From: Strobilurus pachycystidiatus
Lineage: Eukaryota; Basidiomycota; Agaricomycetes; Agaricales; Physalacriaceae
Direction of reading: 5' to 3'
Assembly (NCBI GenBank): GCA_019915135.1
Contig: JAHLMK010000005.1
Coordinates: 2,356,001-2,420,000, forward strand
DNA length: 64,000 bases
Shown here: positions 1 through 11,434 of the stretch, in pieces
Layout: every line of letters starts with the position of its first letter
How positions within the stretch are numbered: position 1 is the stretch's first letter
Notes under the pieces: model-generated
Told to the model about the DNA's origin: nothing
The model's database searches: none
What the model saw: the letters and a program-made list of their open reading frames with translations, nothing else
Translations under genes and position numbers: made by a program

Positions 1-446
1 TAAAGATTGATAAGCTCCAGGAAATACAAGCTAAGAATGACAAACAGAGAGACGCTGTTTTCCGGATATATGTCGACTTTTGAAGGCGAGACGCGGCGCG
101 TCGTGGTGGTGGTCAACAATGAAGAAGGTGTGAGCCAAGAGAATGAAAGTGGATCTTCCGTGACGTCACAGGGCCATCACAGGGTCTACTATTGCATCCG
201 CGCGATTCTGTGCGCATCGTGCTTTGGTGCCTTGTCTTTCCTTTTGACCTTCTCTGATCAGCCTTGTTTTCTCAGAGTAATCAAGGTTATCTAGCTCTAT
301 CGTATTCCACTAACAGGTCCTGAACGTATGCTGATATCACGATGAACAGTATTGGCCGCCACTATGTGCGGCAGAGTCCGAGTCTTGGCTCTGTCTAGAG
401 TAGAGATAAAAATCCAATCAATTTCTTTCACTGCAGGGGAACAATT
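1..446. other. Gene-free left edge
   Basis: No coding exon, splice pattern or RNA gene is evident here. The one longer open frame has no ATG at its start and matches nothing I recognise. The stretch is probably the 3' flank of the minus-strand reductase that ends at 447. Confidence 0.4.
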
Positions 447-1824
447 TTACAGGACAGGTGTAGTGGGCACGGTCACCTTGAAGCCGTTGGCCTTCCAATA
501 GTCCTCGAGCGCGACCAAACTATCAATGGTGTCCAAGACTGTGTCCTTCCAAGAGATGTACGAGTCCTCCTTGAACCCAATCTTCCTCTCGACATCCTTC
601 CTCACAGACGACGGAACATAGGTAGGTCCCAACTCCGGTGCCTCGTCGGCGTTTGTTAAGCGCGCTCTGAGTTGAGGACGCTCATCATGAATGAATCCGA
701 TGGCGTCCTTCAGAGAAGATGCGTGCGGAGAGTCGAGTGGGAAACGCTTCAGCCCGACTTCACTGTTGGGTGGGGACTCCAGGGCCAGGATGTGACCTCT
801 AGCAACGTCTCTAACGTCGGTGTAACCTGGCGTGCTCACCCAGATCTTGTTATTTGGAAGAAGCAGGCGATGCAGGAATCCAGATGTGGACATCACGGCG
901 TAGTCGGGCTCAGGCGTCAGGATCTCAAATCCTGGAGCCAAGGGCCCGAAGACGTAGTTTGGACCGACTAGGAAGCATGATCAACCTCACAAACAGAGCT
1001 ATCTGTGGACAGAAGACTCACTCAGAGAGATGTCAATGCGTCCCGGATGCGCATCCGCAAAGTCAACCATAGTTTGATCAGCGGCGGTTTTTGCGGCAGC
1101 GTAGACCTCGAAACGGTTAGTCGTTTTGGACATCGTCTTTGGGTTCCAATCTTTGCGATTTGATTAGTCCTTGAACAGAGTCTGTTATGTTGAACAGACC
1201 TTGCGGGCCATACGGACCGCCGCCTGGGTAGGTCACGATGGAACTGGTAGCCACTATGCGCTTGAGACCAGCCTTCAAGGCTTCGTTGAGTATATGCAGG
1301 ATTCCGTCCGTGGCGAGCTGTTGGTGTTTATGTCAAATAAAGAAAAGACGATCACTTGAACCATGGACCTTCAAGTTGCTTTCGGTCGTGCCTTCACCTG
1401 GAGTCGGGGCTGCAACATGCACGACCGCATAGACGCCTAAGACCGCTACCGTCAGAAAGATCAGTGCAGGTTTTCTGATCCTGGCTCACCCTTCAAAGGC
1501 GCACTGAGATCATCGCCGAAGATGTTGGGGATGCTAAGGACTTCGAAGTTCTTCGCGTAATTTTTGCCGAGAGCACTTGAGAGTCGGTCAGCTCTGACGC
1601 CTCGAGCGGCACTACAGAAGTCAGATTTATAAGGCTCATAAGAAAGTCGAAAACCATACGCTCGAACGAAATATCCAGCATCAAGCAGTTGGGTTACGAT
1701 AGTGTAGCCGATGAAGCCTGAGGCCCCGGTTACCTGATGATGCTAATAAGTACACTCGAATTCCATGGATGGAGAGTGGAGGTGAACACACGAAGACGAT
1801 CTTGTTAGAGTTTGAGCCAGACAT
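447..1824 (-). CDS. NAD(P)-dependent epimerase/dehydratase family reductase (GRE2/cinnamoyl-CoA-reductase-like)
   Basis: Predicted cytosolic NADPH-dependent reductase of the extended SDR family, which reduces aldehydes or ketones; the substrate cannot be read from sequence. The ATG at 1824 opens an 11-codon exon ending at 1792. A 58-base intron (1734-1791) follows, and exon 2 opens directly with the Rossmann motif VTGASGFIGY. The last exon (from about 941 down to 447) carries TDVRDVARGH, the C-terminal signature seen in GRE2-type reductases, and ends at TAA 447-449. Exon borders between about 950 and 1490 were not fully resolved. A TATA box lies about 45 bases upstream. It is related to the reductase at 54964-56352. 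Family assignment is firm, specificity unknown. Confidence 0.82.
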
Positions 1825-1866
1825 GTCGGGTGAAGAATTGTTGTCGAGATTTCCTTCCGTTCGCGC

Positions 1867-1876
1867 TTATATAGCG
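1867..1876 (-). promoter_or_regulatory. TATA box of the reductase gene
   Basis: Read on the minus strand this is CTATATAAGC, 43-52 bases before the ATG at 1824. This spacing also occurs at the second reductase, the P450 and the eqolisin gene in this window. Confidence 0.6.
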
Positions 1877-2160
1877 AAAACTCTCGGCCTTGGTCAGCCT
1901 ATGCCTATGCCACCTTGCGGTTACATGGCGTAATTGATGCTGCTGACAAGAGGATGGTCCGTGTCGAGTACGAATGAGATAGTCTTAGAAACAGGATTAG
2001 CGATCACCGAAGATTCGGAAGAGCTGTTTTGTTGTGCCTCGGGGACCCCTTTCGTGCCCGAGGCTCTGTTTGATCGCCTGTAGATCCCACAAACCCGTCG
2101 GAGTCCGCTAGTATGCAGTGCTGCCATGCAGTCGAAGCAGGCTAATGCCACGATGACATG

Positions 2161-2700
2161 TCAAGGGTGCATAAATGATGAGAAACCCGAGAAAACGATA
2201 ACTCTGCCATGAACCACAGTATGTGCCACAAGTTGGTCCAAGAGAGGAAGCAGTCTCTCAACGACGGTAGGCTCTGACGGGGACTGAGCAGTAGCAAGAG
2301 CGAACACCAAGGCCAGCGTGACTGGCACCTTGTAAGACGTTGGGCGTGGTCCAACCATAGTGATGCCAAGAATTGTTTGCTGGGGTAGGTAGGTAGGTAG
2401 GTAGGTAGTTGACGGCACAAGGTCCCATTGAGGAACGGCCGTTTGTGGAAGTCACACGATCGGGCGAGTTCGAGACTCCCACCTCGACAACGGGTAGAGG
2501 ATGCCGAAGAGAACGATTTTGATTGCCATCTATGTAGACGGCAAGTGCTAAAGCAATCATTTGCGGGATTGGTTCTTCAATCACTGTGCTACGCTGGTTA
2601 CTCGTCGCATTCATGTTCAAGAAAGATCCTCAGTCGGAAGCTCACCTCATCATTTGAACCGAATCAAGCGACTTCGTCAAGCTCTCCGTGATAGCGATAT
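2161..2700 (-). pseudogene. Coding fragment of an uncharacterised gene, probably decayed
   Basis: Minus-strand exon-like pieces are visible. One contains VIEEPIPQMIALALAVYIDG, preceded by an intron-like stretch (GTGAGC donor near 2652, acceptor ending about 2596). A second, beyond a TACC microsatellite, contains ILGITMVGPRPTSYKVPVTL. The two blocks look like consecutive segments of one protein, but no single spliced frame with a start codon joins them. The order of the motifs reminds me of a large uncharacterised Agaricomycete protein family; that is memory, not proof. A short stretch around the first intron resembles 51.6 kb. Most likely a remnant. Confidence 0.35.
2384..2408. repeat. GGTA tetranucleotide microsatellite
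   Basis: About six tandem GGTA units. On the minus strand they read as TACC and would encode Tyr-Leu-Pro-Thr repeats. They lie between the two coding blocks of the decayed gene, so they may originally have been intronic. Confidence 0.9.
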
Positions 2701-3233
2701 CAGCCTTCGCCAGCACACAGGTGTTTATTTGTGAAGGACGATGTCCAAGTCGTCAAAGTCGAGCATCCTGAGAATGTGGACGGCAGAATCGTCCACGGCA
2801 GCCTTGTCCTATAGATTGCTCTCGGTATGATCACAAAAAAAGACGCGTTCATTGGCATCTATAGCAGGAGAAGGAGGCCGCCTTCGCTGTTACGGGAAAA
2901 AGGTGGTCGCAAGCAGTTGGGGTGCGTCGAAGAACGTTGCGGCATCGATATTCAGATTGACGGTTCTGTGGGCCATTGACAGGAGCTCGTGTTCAGTCCA
3001 GGCTTTACAGACTTGGCTGTACGAATGAGTTGAGCCGTAGTGGTGGTCCGAGTGGAAGATGTGACAGAGACGATCATGATCGATGGGCATATCCTCTTCC
3101 TCGTCCAGTATCGTGCGTGCCAATGAACGGACAAACTTCGTAAGGTGACTCAGCAACAGTACTACGAAGAGAGTCATTATTGAATAATAAAAACAAGAAC
3201 AGCGAAAGTATGCTACTACTACCACAGTCAATA
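2701..3233. other. Intergenic stretch with unexplained minus-strand open frame
   Basis: A minus-strand open frame ends at 2890 and overlaps the 3' end of the F-box gene. Its C-terminal part looks coding-like, but it has no start region, splice context or recognised domain. I could not decide between a decayed exon and the 3' untranslated region of the F-box gene. Confidence 0.3.
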
Positions 3234-5107
3234 TCAGCTTTGAGTCCACTGGAATCCCTTCGTCGGCCAACCCTCACAGTTCGCCATGACATTGAATGGA
3301 TACCAATCCGAATGACAACTGAAATCAATATGCTTGATCCAACGTTTCAGGATTCTACGACTATCCTCGATATCAGAATGCGATTCGCAACTCTCAGCTC
3401 CCCTGCCATTGCAACGGATGTCTAGAAATATTAAAGGAGAGCCTCTCTTCTTCCGCGTCTTTGCTATCTGATTGAGGAAGAAGGTATGATGCATCGGGTC
3501 CCCAAACAAGGTCAGTCTTGTCAGGTTTGGACACACGGGTCGGCCTATGGGGCTGAGGCTCAAAGCCGAGCTGAGCCGGAAAACGAGCGATGAGTGGTTA
3601 GAGTGTATGCTGTGGCGGTCATACAAAGAAGTGAGGATATTGCGAGAACTGGGCCACGCGAGGGGAGCTTGTAGCCAAAGGCTCATAAGATTTGGTACAG
3701 CAGTGAAGACTTGCCGCCAGGCATCAGCGGAGAACCCGATGTCGTCCACGATGCCGAGGGTTCTGATATTGCAAAGTAGGAGGTCAGCATAGGCCGAAAC
3801 TATATCGCAGACCTGATCTTCGAATGTGAGTCCAAGGGTGTACATTACACCCGAGACGAAGGCCATGAACCGACAGGTGATCATCATTCCTTCAGCTCGG
3901 GGAAAGCACGTAATGCGCCACTCCTTCGTGTTCTTGATGGAGGGCAATCGTGTTATGTCTGCAGGAAGAAGACTAGTGAACGGCGCATCTGCCCTGCTGG
4001 GGAAGTCCCAGAAGTAAAGGCGTGTGTCTGAGGGCAGAGATAGATGACTGAGAAGTCTGCGTGCGGAGGAAAAGTGCACCAGATAGCCCCAGGAGAATTC
4101 TCTCAATTTTGGCAAGGAAACAACTCTGCCAACCGGGACCGGCGGTTCTTCCGTCAGCGTTGGGCCCGCCTTGCTCAGAACGAGCTCTTCCAATTCCGGA
4201 CAACCTTCAAGGAAGTCAAGGAACACCGTTGTCGTTACACGCGACTCTTCCGGTTGACGGTGCAGGCATACGTGAGTCAACCCACTGAAATAACCGTCCG
4301 GCCACGAAGAAAAATGCTCTAGCGAGAGTTGCCGCAGACGAGGCATCTGGTCATCGAATATCGGCGGAAGATGGTTGGCGGCATTCCAGGTCTGCCAGCC
4401 CAAGGAATGTATCGTGAGGCTCTCCAGTGCAGGTGCAGGCGAGGAGAGGCATTGGAATACACGTTGAACCTGGTCGGCGAATGGAGAGAGGTCCAGGTGG
4501 AATTCGCGAATGCGAGACGTGGGGAGATTCAGAGGCAGTTTCAAAGGTTTGTAGTCTCTTCGTGTGGTCCAATAGACAGTGAGGAGCAACTCTGTCCCCG
4601 ATCTCTCGATGAATGTATATGGGGCGGCAGCGGTACTGATGATGGACCAGAGCTTCGTTGAGGATGCAACGATGTCCCTCCAGAGGCGGCAAACAAGGCA
4701 GAGGGAGGTCCACCAACTGCTCTGGTAGCCTGGTGGCTGGATTGGCATGAAACTGGGCAGAATGTCCTGACAGAACCAGAATATGGTCTCTAAGACGTTG
4801 GAAGGAAGTCTATTGATCGACTGGAGAGCATTGTACTGAGAGCGGATAGCGGTGGTGGTGCGGAGAACACAAAGTTCAAGTCTTTCCAGCTACAGAATCG
4901 TCGTTCAGAAGAAACATGGTGGGAGTATGCAGAGTGCCATTTCACCTCGCCTGATGATGTGCCACCGTGGTCCCTTCGGACCGGCAACCGAGTAAGCGAC
5001 GTCGTACAGAGGACAACACGGTCGACTTACAGTTCAGACAAGCTCTCACAGAACGAGTCAATAAGAGAATCTACGGCATCAAATTCGTTCTTTGCTTGCG
5101 ACGCCAT
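3234..5107 (-). CDS. F-box-like/leucine-rich-repeat protein (paralogue of 12454-14316)
   Basis: Likely substrate-recognition subunit of an SCF ubiquitin ligase; its target is unknown. Three exons sum exactly to 586 codons plus stop: 5031-5107, a 28-base exon at 4946-4973, and 3234-4889. The ATG at 5107 gives MASQAKNEFDAV. Exon 3 begins just before the F-box-like helix (INRLPSNVLETIF at residues about 54-66, then LCLVCRLWRDIV about 30 residues on). Leucine-rich repeats follow. The long open frame alone starts too late and misses the F-box. The gene at 12454-14316 has the same three-exon plan and similar sequence throughout (SSTKLWS, LPPIFD/GDQMPRLR, GLTHVCLH), which supports the model. An in-frame ATG 24 bases upstream is an alternative start. 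Confidence 0.85.
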
Positions 5108-5592
5108 GGCAAGGAAGATGACTGTCATCTGGCAAAAGGCTGTGGAAGAGAATATAATGGAGGCCGATGTACGTAAGTTAATGCCGCACCGTGTAACAAG
5201 TCTGTATTGTACACAGCACAAGACACAGCAAACGAAATGAATATGTACATACTTAGGAGGTGGCAATCAAAAGAGCGAGGCATCATGTTGAGATCAAGCA
5301 TCTGTCACTCGGATGCATCCTGGGGAACGTATCAGCAGTGGCCACATTTTATCATATACCTGATGCACGCGAAGTCTCAACCTGGCCCAGTGCTTCGAGG
5401 ATTATGGTACATTGGTAAGTAGATGGCGGGAGGCTGGCGGAAAGGGTCGCGCTCCCATCACGTGTTCGTAAGCAGTCTCTTTAAGTTTTCGATTTGCCGA
5501 CTCCGACTCTGACCTGAACCAGAACGATCACCGCGAGCGGCCTCAGCACCGGCGTTGCGCTCCTTTGTCGCCTCGCCTTCCCCCACGCTGTC
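5108..5592. promoter_or_regulatory. Divergent intergenic region between F-box and RTC4-domain genes
   Basis: This 485-base spacer separates two divergently transcribed genes and should hold both promoters. No clear TATA box stands out. Open frames crossing it are extensions of the F-box first exon or chance. Confidence 0.45.
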
Positions 5593-8433
5593 ATGGAGAA
5601 CAATGACCGGTATAGCGGTGGCAATTCGTGGTTGAATGACCCTGCCAATCGGCTGCAGGCGCGACCGACGCCAGCGAACTCGGACTTGAACGCGCCGACG
5701 GCTTTCACGACGTCGAGTCAGTCGCCCACGAAGAGCGGGAAGGGATCCTTTGCCTATGACGAAGACCTAGACCGCTCCATAGACGAGCTCGACTTGTTAT
5801 CATCACCTAGCCGAGGCGAGGAGGATATTGCGCCGCAGGCCAAAAAGTCGAACAAACCTCCCGAAATGCACAGCCAGGCTTTCTTTGCGAGGAACAAGCT
5901 CAGCTTCAAGAATAAGGGCGCAGGCGGGGACAGCGGCAGCGGGAAGAGAGCAGAGAGCAGTACAGCACCCACGAGCACCGCGACGACCGCCAACAAGCCC
6001 TCGACAATCTCCCCCAAGAAATCTCAGTCATCCCTTGCGCCCAATGAGCCAAACAAGCGCCGGTCAGCCGCGTCTCGTCGTGCCAGTCCCCCGCCTCCTC
6101 TTCCTCATCGCAAAGCAGCCAACAAGCCGCACTCTGCCATCGACCTGACCGACGACAAGCTTTACGATGATCCTCCCAAGCCGGACAGACCTCGGCCCAA
6201 ACCAAGGCGTGTCGAGAAGAAAAAGGTCGAAAACAAGCCTCCCACACCTCCCTCTTCATCCCACTTTAGCCCGCGTCGTAAAACACCCGTATTGGATTTG
6301 GACTCTGATTCGTCTTCGCCCACTAAACCTTCAACGAAAGGCAAACGCAAGATTGTCACCAGGGAACTCGGCGGACTGTCACCTCTCCAGAACACATCAA
6401 ATGATGCGCCAAAGCGCCGAGCGGCCCAAGCATTTCCAATGTCGACTCATCTGCCGTCGCCGTCTTCGTCGCAATCAGATAGCACTGGAAAGGGGAAGTC
6501 TGGCAAATCGTCGTCACAAGCTGTGAAAGGCAACATCGGGTTGCGCGTACAGTCTTCGGAAGAGCCTTCGGACGCTGAGCCTCCCAAGCCGGCACCCTTT
6601 CCACTCGAACTCAGCCCTATCGCTGCGCGAAGACTCGCTCCATTGCCGGTGGAGAAGAGTCCATCTTTCACACCTCGTCCTCAAAAACGCGTCCTTTCCA
6701 ATCCTGACGGTCCCTCGTCACGCAAAAAGAGGAAAGATGATTTCAGGTAACGCATATATTCATCCTATACTCCTTCTGTTTGTCTCATCTTTATCCCCAG
6801 CATTCTTCCCTCGCAGATGCCCAATCTGGATAGCGATGACGATGCTAGTAAGGTTTCTTCTTATAACTACATTCATCGTCCTAATCTACGGCAGTGTTCC
6901 TCGATCCCACTGTCGACCCCAAGACCCTCTGTCCGTACTGCGATGAACTTCTCCCACCCAAACCTACATCTCTCCTTCGCGAACTCCTCAAGACTATGCG
7001 CACCAAATCACGGTCCCAACCTCGTGCAACCAATCCCTTGGGAAGGAAAGCACCCGTGCATGCATTCATCGCCCTCTGTCAGCGACATCGCTTCGAGAGC
7101 AAGATCCTGCCTGAGGCGGAGCGCAACGGCTGGCCGAAAGAAATCGAGTTCGACAAACTGGAGAAACGAGTGAGGAAGATGAAAATGGATCTCAAGGTGC
7201 TGATACACGACGACGAAGTCAGGGGGAACAACACTTTCTGGAAGGAGGTTATGGCGGATGTCAAGGCCAAGGGCTCGAAGGCGATGACTGGTGTGAGAAA
7301 CCAGTTTGCCAACTTTGACAAGATGCAGCCCGGATAGTATGTCAAATCTCTCATTCCCCTTCGGTCACTGCTAAAGACGCTTCGCTAGCTACGGTGAACA
7401 AGGATCCGTTATCATTCAGCATACGCTATTCGACATGTTTCCTCCGGCTGCCATGAACCTCAATGCTATCAAACCATTGACTGCGAACGAGTTCATGCAG
7501 CGCATTCTCGTGCCAGAGGTCGCCAAGCATTTGATCAAGGACGACCAAAATATCACCAGTGACGACAAAGCTATCAAGATTCTTCGGGACAGCACCAGTT
7601 ACGGCGTGGCGATGTTCCCCGAGGATGGCGGAGAATGGGGAGAGAGCAAGCACAAGGATCAGGAGGATAGACTTGGGGTGGCGGATATGATGGTAATGGA
7701 GCGAGCGAGGAAAAGGAGGAAAGAGTTGGAGATTGAGGAGATGGAGGAGGAAGAGAACCAGAGGCGGATGTTGGAGACGAAAGGACGACCGAAACCGAAG
7801 CCGCTCGGGAAGAGGTCGACAGTTGACGACTTGGCGGCTGCGCTTCCCTCGGATGATTTGCTGGATATTGACGAACATGACCTGGGCTCGGACGAAGGAA
7901 ATCCGGACCCGTGGAAGAAGACCATGTACGATACGGATCGTGGTCAGCCGTCGTCCGACGCTGATGACGATCACTTCTTTTCAAATCTGGACAAGAAGTC
8001 GCCGGTGAAGAAGAAGAGGGATCTCGAGCACAGGTCGTCGTCGCTGGATTTGCCGTCTGATCCTGAGGATGGCTTTTTCACGAGGTTGAATAAGGAGTCG
8101 CCAGTAAAGAAGAAGAGGAAAGGAGGCAAGCACAGATCGTCGTCTATGGATTTGCAAACGACCGAGGCGGAGGAGGCACCTCCCCCACCGAAGAGGCGAC
8201 CGAGACCCAAGCACAGAGATTCCGATTCCGATTCCGACCTGGTTGTCACTGATGTGGTTGTGAGTTCGCCTCCTCAGTCGAAGCCGAAGCCGAAGCCGAA
8301 AAGTATCGATGTCGACGCCACTCCTCGTCCGACAAAGACCAAGAGGACCGCCTCATCAACATCGGCTAAGAGTGGGCCGAGACCGCTCAATCCGTTGGCG
8401 GCAGCTCGGAGTTTGGCGAGTGAGAGGAGGTGA
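5593..8433 (+). CDS. RTC4-like domain nuclear protein
   Basis: Probable nuclear protein with a C-terminal RTC4-like domain, named after the yeast restriction-of-telomere-capping factor; the molecular role is unknown. Four exons (5593-6746, 6801-6847, 6895-7336, 7389-8433) sum to exactly 895 codons plus stop. Residues 1-400 are disordered, rich in Ser, Pro and Lys/Arg. The domain runs from TLCPYCDELLPP (about 410) through GYYGEQGS and EFMQRILVPEVAKHLI to STSYGVAMFPED (about 610). The tail is charged and carries two copies of a roughly 30-residue unit centred on ESPVKKKR/KKSPVKKKR, which looks like a combined CDK site and nuclear localisation signal. The family domain is usually C-terminal, so the extra 280-residue tail is notable. 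It starts 485 bases from the divergent F-box gene. Confidence 0.88.
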
Positions 8434-8967
8434 TTCTCGTCGTTGGGTGTCCGGTCGTGACGGTGTTCTGACACGCCTCTTTCCAGCGAGAATCTAGATT
8501 TCGAGTGGTTGTTGGGCCCAGGGGCGTAGAATGATGATCATGCCAGTTTTGTACGGACACTACTTTGCTTACTTATGTTCCCATGCAGTGAATTAATTGT
8601 GTACAGTAGTTTCGTTATTTAGAGTGAATAACTTCAATAATCTGCATTTGTCGAGCTGGAACTCGGGATCAATACTTGGAAGCGTGGCGCTTTTCATCAA
8701 CGCATAGTCATCATTACACAACTGCAAGTCGAAATCAGAATGTTCTGAGATTACACCTTGTTCTTTCTGTCAAGAGAGAAACCGCTTCAGTTTGACCAGG
8801 TGCGGGTGCAAGAGATAAGTACTGCGCCTCCAGAGCTCTTTCGTACTAGTGGCCTGGGCGTTGATGAATGTAGCCTAGATCTTCGTGACAAATCTCAGCG
8901 CAAGCAGTTTGCGTAGGTATATACACGACTCCGGTTAGAATGTAGACAAGTAGACATTTGAAGCGAG
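8434..8967. other. Convergent 3' region
   Basis: The space between the stop codon of the RTC4-domain gene and the stop of the minus-strand dehydrogenase. It is moderately AT-rich and presumably holds the two 3' untranslated regions. No gene seen. Confidence 0.5.
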
Positions 8968-9922
8968 TTACAGCTTGACCGGCACCCGCGTCCCACCGGT
9001 AAGCTTGATAGTCTCCCCATTCACATAATCACACTCTAGAATCCACCTCACTGTTCGCGCAAACTCCTCTGGTTCACCGAAACGTTTCGGATAGAGCGTA
9101 CCCTGCTTGACGAGGAAGTCCCGCACTCCACCTTGAAATTGCTCGGTCATGGCCGTCGTGAAAAGCCCAGGGGCGATGGACACGACGCGAATCCCATGTC
9201 TGGCCAATTCACGCGCCATAGGGAGGGTCATGGCCCGGATAGCACCCTTGGAGCCGGCATAGGCAACCTGGCCGACATGCCCCTCGTACTGATGATGGGA
9301 AAAGTCAGAAACACCGTGAATTCTTGGTATGCAGAAGAGATTTACTGACAGCCACCGTGCTGGAAAGCATAATTACGACACCGCGCTCATCATCCGACAC
9401 CGACGGCGAAGAATTGTCGATGAGGTGCTTCACGACGAGCCGCGTCAGGTGAAATGTCCCGCCGATGTTCACCGTGAGGGTTTTGTCGAACAACGCAGTG
9501 GCGTGCTTCCCTGTGATCTAGATCGTCATCAGCGTGCTGTATGTAGCTGAGAAGGTGTGAAACAGATAGACTCACTAGTGATGGGATCCCAATACCAGCA
9601 CAATTGATGACGCCGCCCAGAGGAGCCCCGGTCTTCTTCGTCCAAGTGACAGTACGTTCGACTGCATCGGTCAGAGCTTCGATATCAGTGACGTCTACTT
9701 GGATTTCTAATAGTCGTGGAGAGGGAGGTAGGTTCTTCGAGATGGACCTGTCAAGGATAGATACGAAAGCGTTGGCTTTCAAAAGATCTTGCACTGCTGC
9801 TAGACCAAGACCAGAGGATCTAGAATAGAAAAGGGAAGATGAATTCAAGAAACATGATTGTATGGTGATAGTGATCAAACACACCCTCCAGATACCACAA
9901 ATGTGCGGCCTGCAACCTTCAT
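8968..9922 (-). CDS. Short-chain dehydrogenase, 3-hydroxyacyl-CoA dehydrogenase type-2-like
   Basis: NAD(P)-dependent oxidoreductase resembling HSD10/short-chain 3-hydroxyacyl-CoA dehydrogenase, which acts in fatty-acid or branched-chain amino-acid breakdown. Four exons (9885-9922, 9576-9819, 9350-9517, 8968-9288) sum to 256 codons plus stop. Visible motifs are the cofactor loop SGGSSGLGLA, INCAGIG, the catalytic serine region IMLSST, the active-site AYAGSK (Tyr-x3-Lys) and the C-terminal ECDYVNGETIKLTGG typical of HSD10-like enzymes. No obvious mitochondrial presequence or C-terminal SKL is present. The tandem neighbour at 10227-11137 is a paralogue; this copy has one extra intron (9518-9575). 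The 304-base spacer between them shows no other gene. Confidence 0.9.
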
Positions 9923-10226
9923 GGAGGTCGTCCACTTGAGTTGGTCAGGTTGTTCTGAGGCTGTTTATAAGTAAGATCAAGGTGCCTGTATCAGACGCTT
10001 CCGGCAGGCTCGCGGAGCAGATGATTGGTCCCATCATATGGCGTCGTCGGTCGCAAAAGTGCGCCGACTTCAATTCCCATGTAAATGTTGGTTCCTAATT
10101 GGGCGAGATTCATTATTCAGGCGTATACTATTCACAACTGTGCCCACTATTGGCTCCCACAAACTTCTGATGATGGATCAGAGAGAGACAGGCGGGTAGA
10201 GGAGACTGAGCGCACCTCCGGAGGTA

Positions 10227-11137
10227 TCAGAGCTTTCCCGGCAACCTTCCCGCACCGCTCAAGCGTACCGTCTCTCCATTCACATATGCACACTCCAAAA
10301 TCCATCTAACTGTCTTAGCAAATTCGGTCGGTTCTCCAAACCGTCTAGGAAATACAACTCCGCCCTCCACTAAGCTCTTTCGTGTCCGTTGGGACATCTT
10401 CTGGGTCATGCTGCTTTCAAATACGCCTGGCGCGACGGTCACGACTCGAATGGAATGTCGGCTCAAATCACGGGCCATTGGAAGCGCCATGGATCGTACG
10501 GCACCCTTGGTTGCAGAGTAGGCTGTTTGCCCCGGTTGGCCCTCGAACTGAAATGAAGCGGCGTCAGTCAGAACAAGATGGAGACAGAATTGACAGGGCG
10601 CGCTGGACCAAATGACACTTACAGCAGCTGCGCTGGAGACCATTATGATCACGCCACGCTCGCCGTCGGGGCCGTCTTCTGGCGACACTTTAACGAGATG
10701 TTTTAATGCCATACGAGTGAGATTGAAAGTTCCGGTGAGGTTGACAGCTAGAACATAGTCCCAGAGATCCAATGAGTGCGGGTCATTGTTGGCATCAATG
10801 ATTTTAGCGCCAGCGCCGATTCCTGCACAGTTTATCACGCCACCGAGTGGTGCACTGGTCTTTGATGTCCAAGCTACAGTCTTTTCTACCGCAGCTTCGA
10901 TCTGGGTGACCTGAGTGATGTCGGTTTCAAAATATCTGACGCGGGGATGTTCAGAGGGTGGAGGAGCGCGGTCAACCACAGATACGTAGGCATTCGCGTC
11001 GAGTAAATCGTGCACCGTGGCCAAGCCAAGTCCAGATGAGCTATTAGACCAAGTCATGAGCATCAGGAAATCCTTGTCAAGACAGGAAGCCCTACTTACC
11101 CACCAGATACAATGAAAGTGCGATTCTCGACCTTCAT
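10227..11137 (-). CDS. Short-chain dehydrogenase, tandem paralogue of 8968-9922
   Basis: Second HSD10-like short-chain dehydrogenase in the same orientation. Three exons (11100-11137, 10623-11040, 10227-10547) sum to 258 codons plus stop. The last intron (10548-10622) happens to stay open, so an uninterrupted frame reads through it; its GTAAGT donor, TTTCAG acceptor and alignment with the neighbour show it is spliced out. Motifs: SGGSSGLGLA, INCAGIGAG, IIMVSS, AYSATK (Tyr-x3-Lys) and ECAYVNGETVRLSG. Compared with its paralogue it has a longer loop after the NCAG motif and lacks the intron there. Start fixed by MKVENRTF, matching MKVAGRTF next door. Substrate unknown. Confidence 0.9.
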
Positions 11138-11434
11138 CAATGCGACTTTGGGAAACGCTCACAGTCAACAAAACTCGACGGTCAATGGCTGGTCAATGGT
11201 CACTTGCTTGTGATTGTCAGAGAAAGAATCCGATTGGTCCGAAAGGAAGTGACGAAAGAGGAAACACCCTCGGTCATGTGCCTGAGTCCTATTTCTCAGC
11301 AACTTACCACCACGTCTCCTCGTCCAGTTCTCTAAACACTAGCTCGCCATCATGCTCGGAGCTGTAATGAGGTCTTCTGTGCGTAACAACGACCATGTTG
11401 AATCCGTTCAAACTCAACAGCATCGTAGTCGGCT
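11138..11434. promoter_or_regulatory. Divergent promoter region between SDR and Grx5 genes
   Basis: 297 bases between the divergent start codons. No convincing TATA box was found, in keeping with housekeeping expression. No gene seen. Confidence 0.4.

Noticed and set aside
7..294. 95-codon open frame at the left edge
   Set aside because: Starts with TTG, no domain and no splice context.
2455..2500. B-box-like GAGTTCGAGACTCC suggesting a tRNA
   Set aside because: No A box at the right distance, and the stretch is explained as minus-strand coding sequence of the decayed gene.
10548..10622. In-frame extension of the second SDR through its last intron
   Set aside because: The paralogue has an intron at the same place, the splice sites are strong, and the extra residues do not fit the fold.
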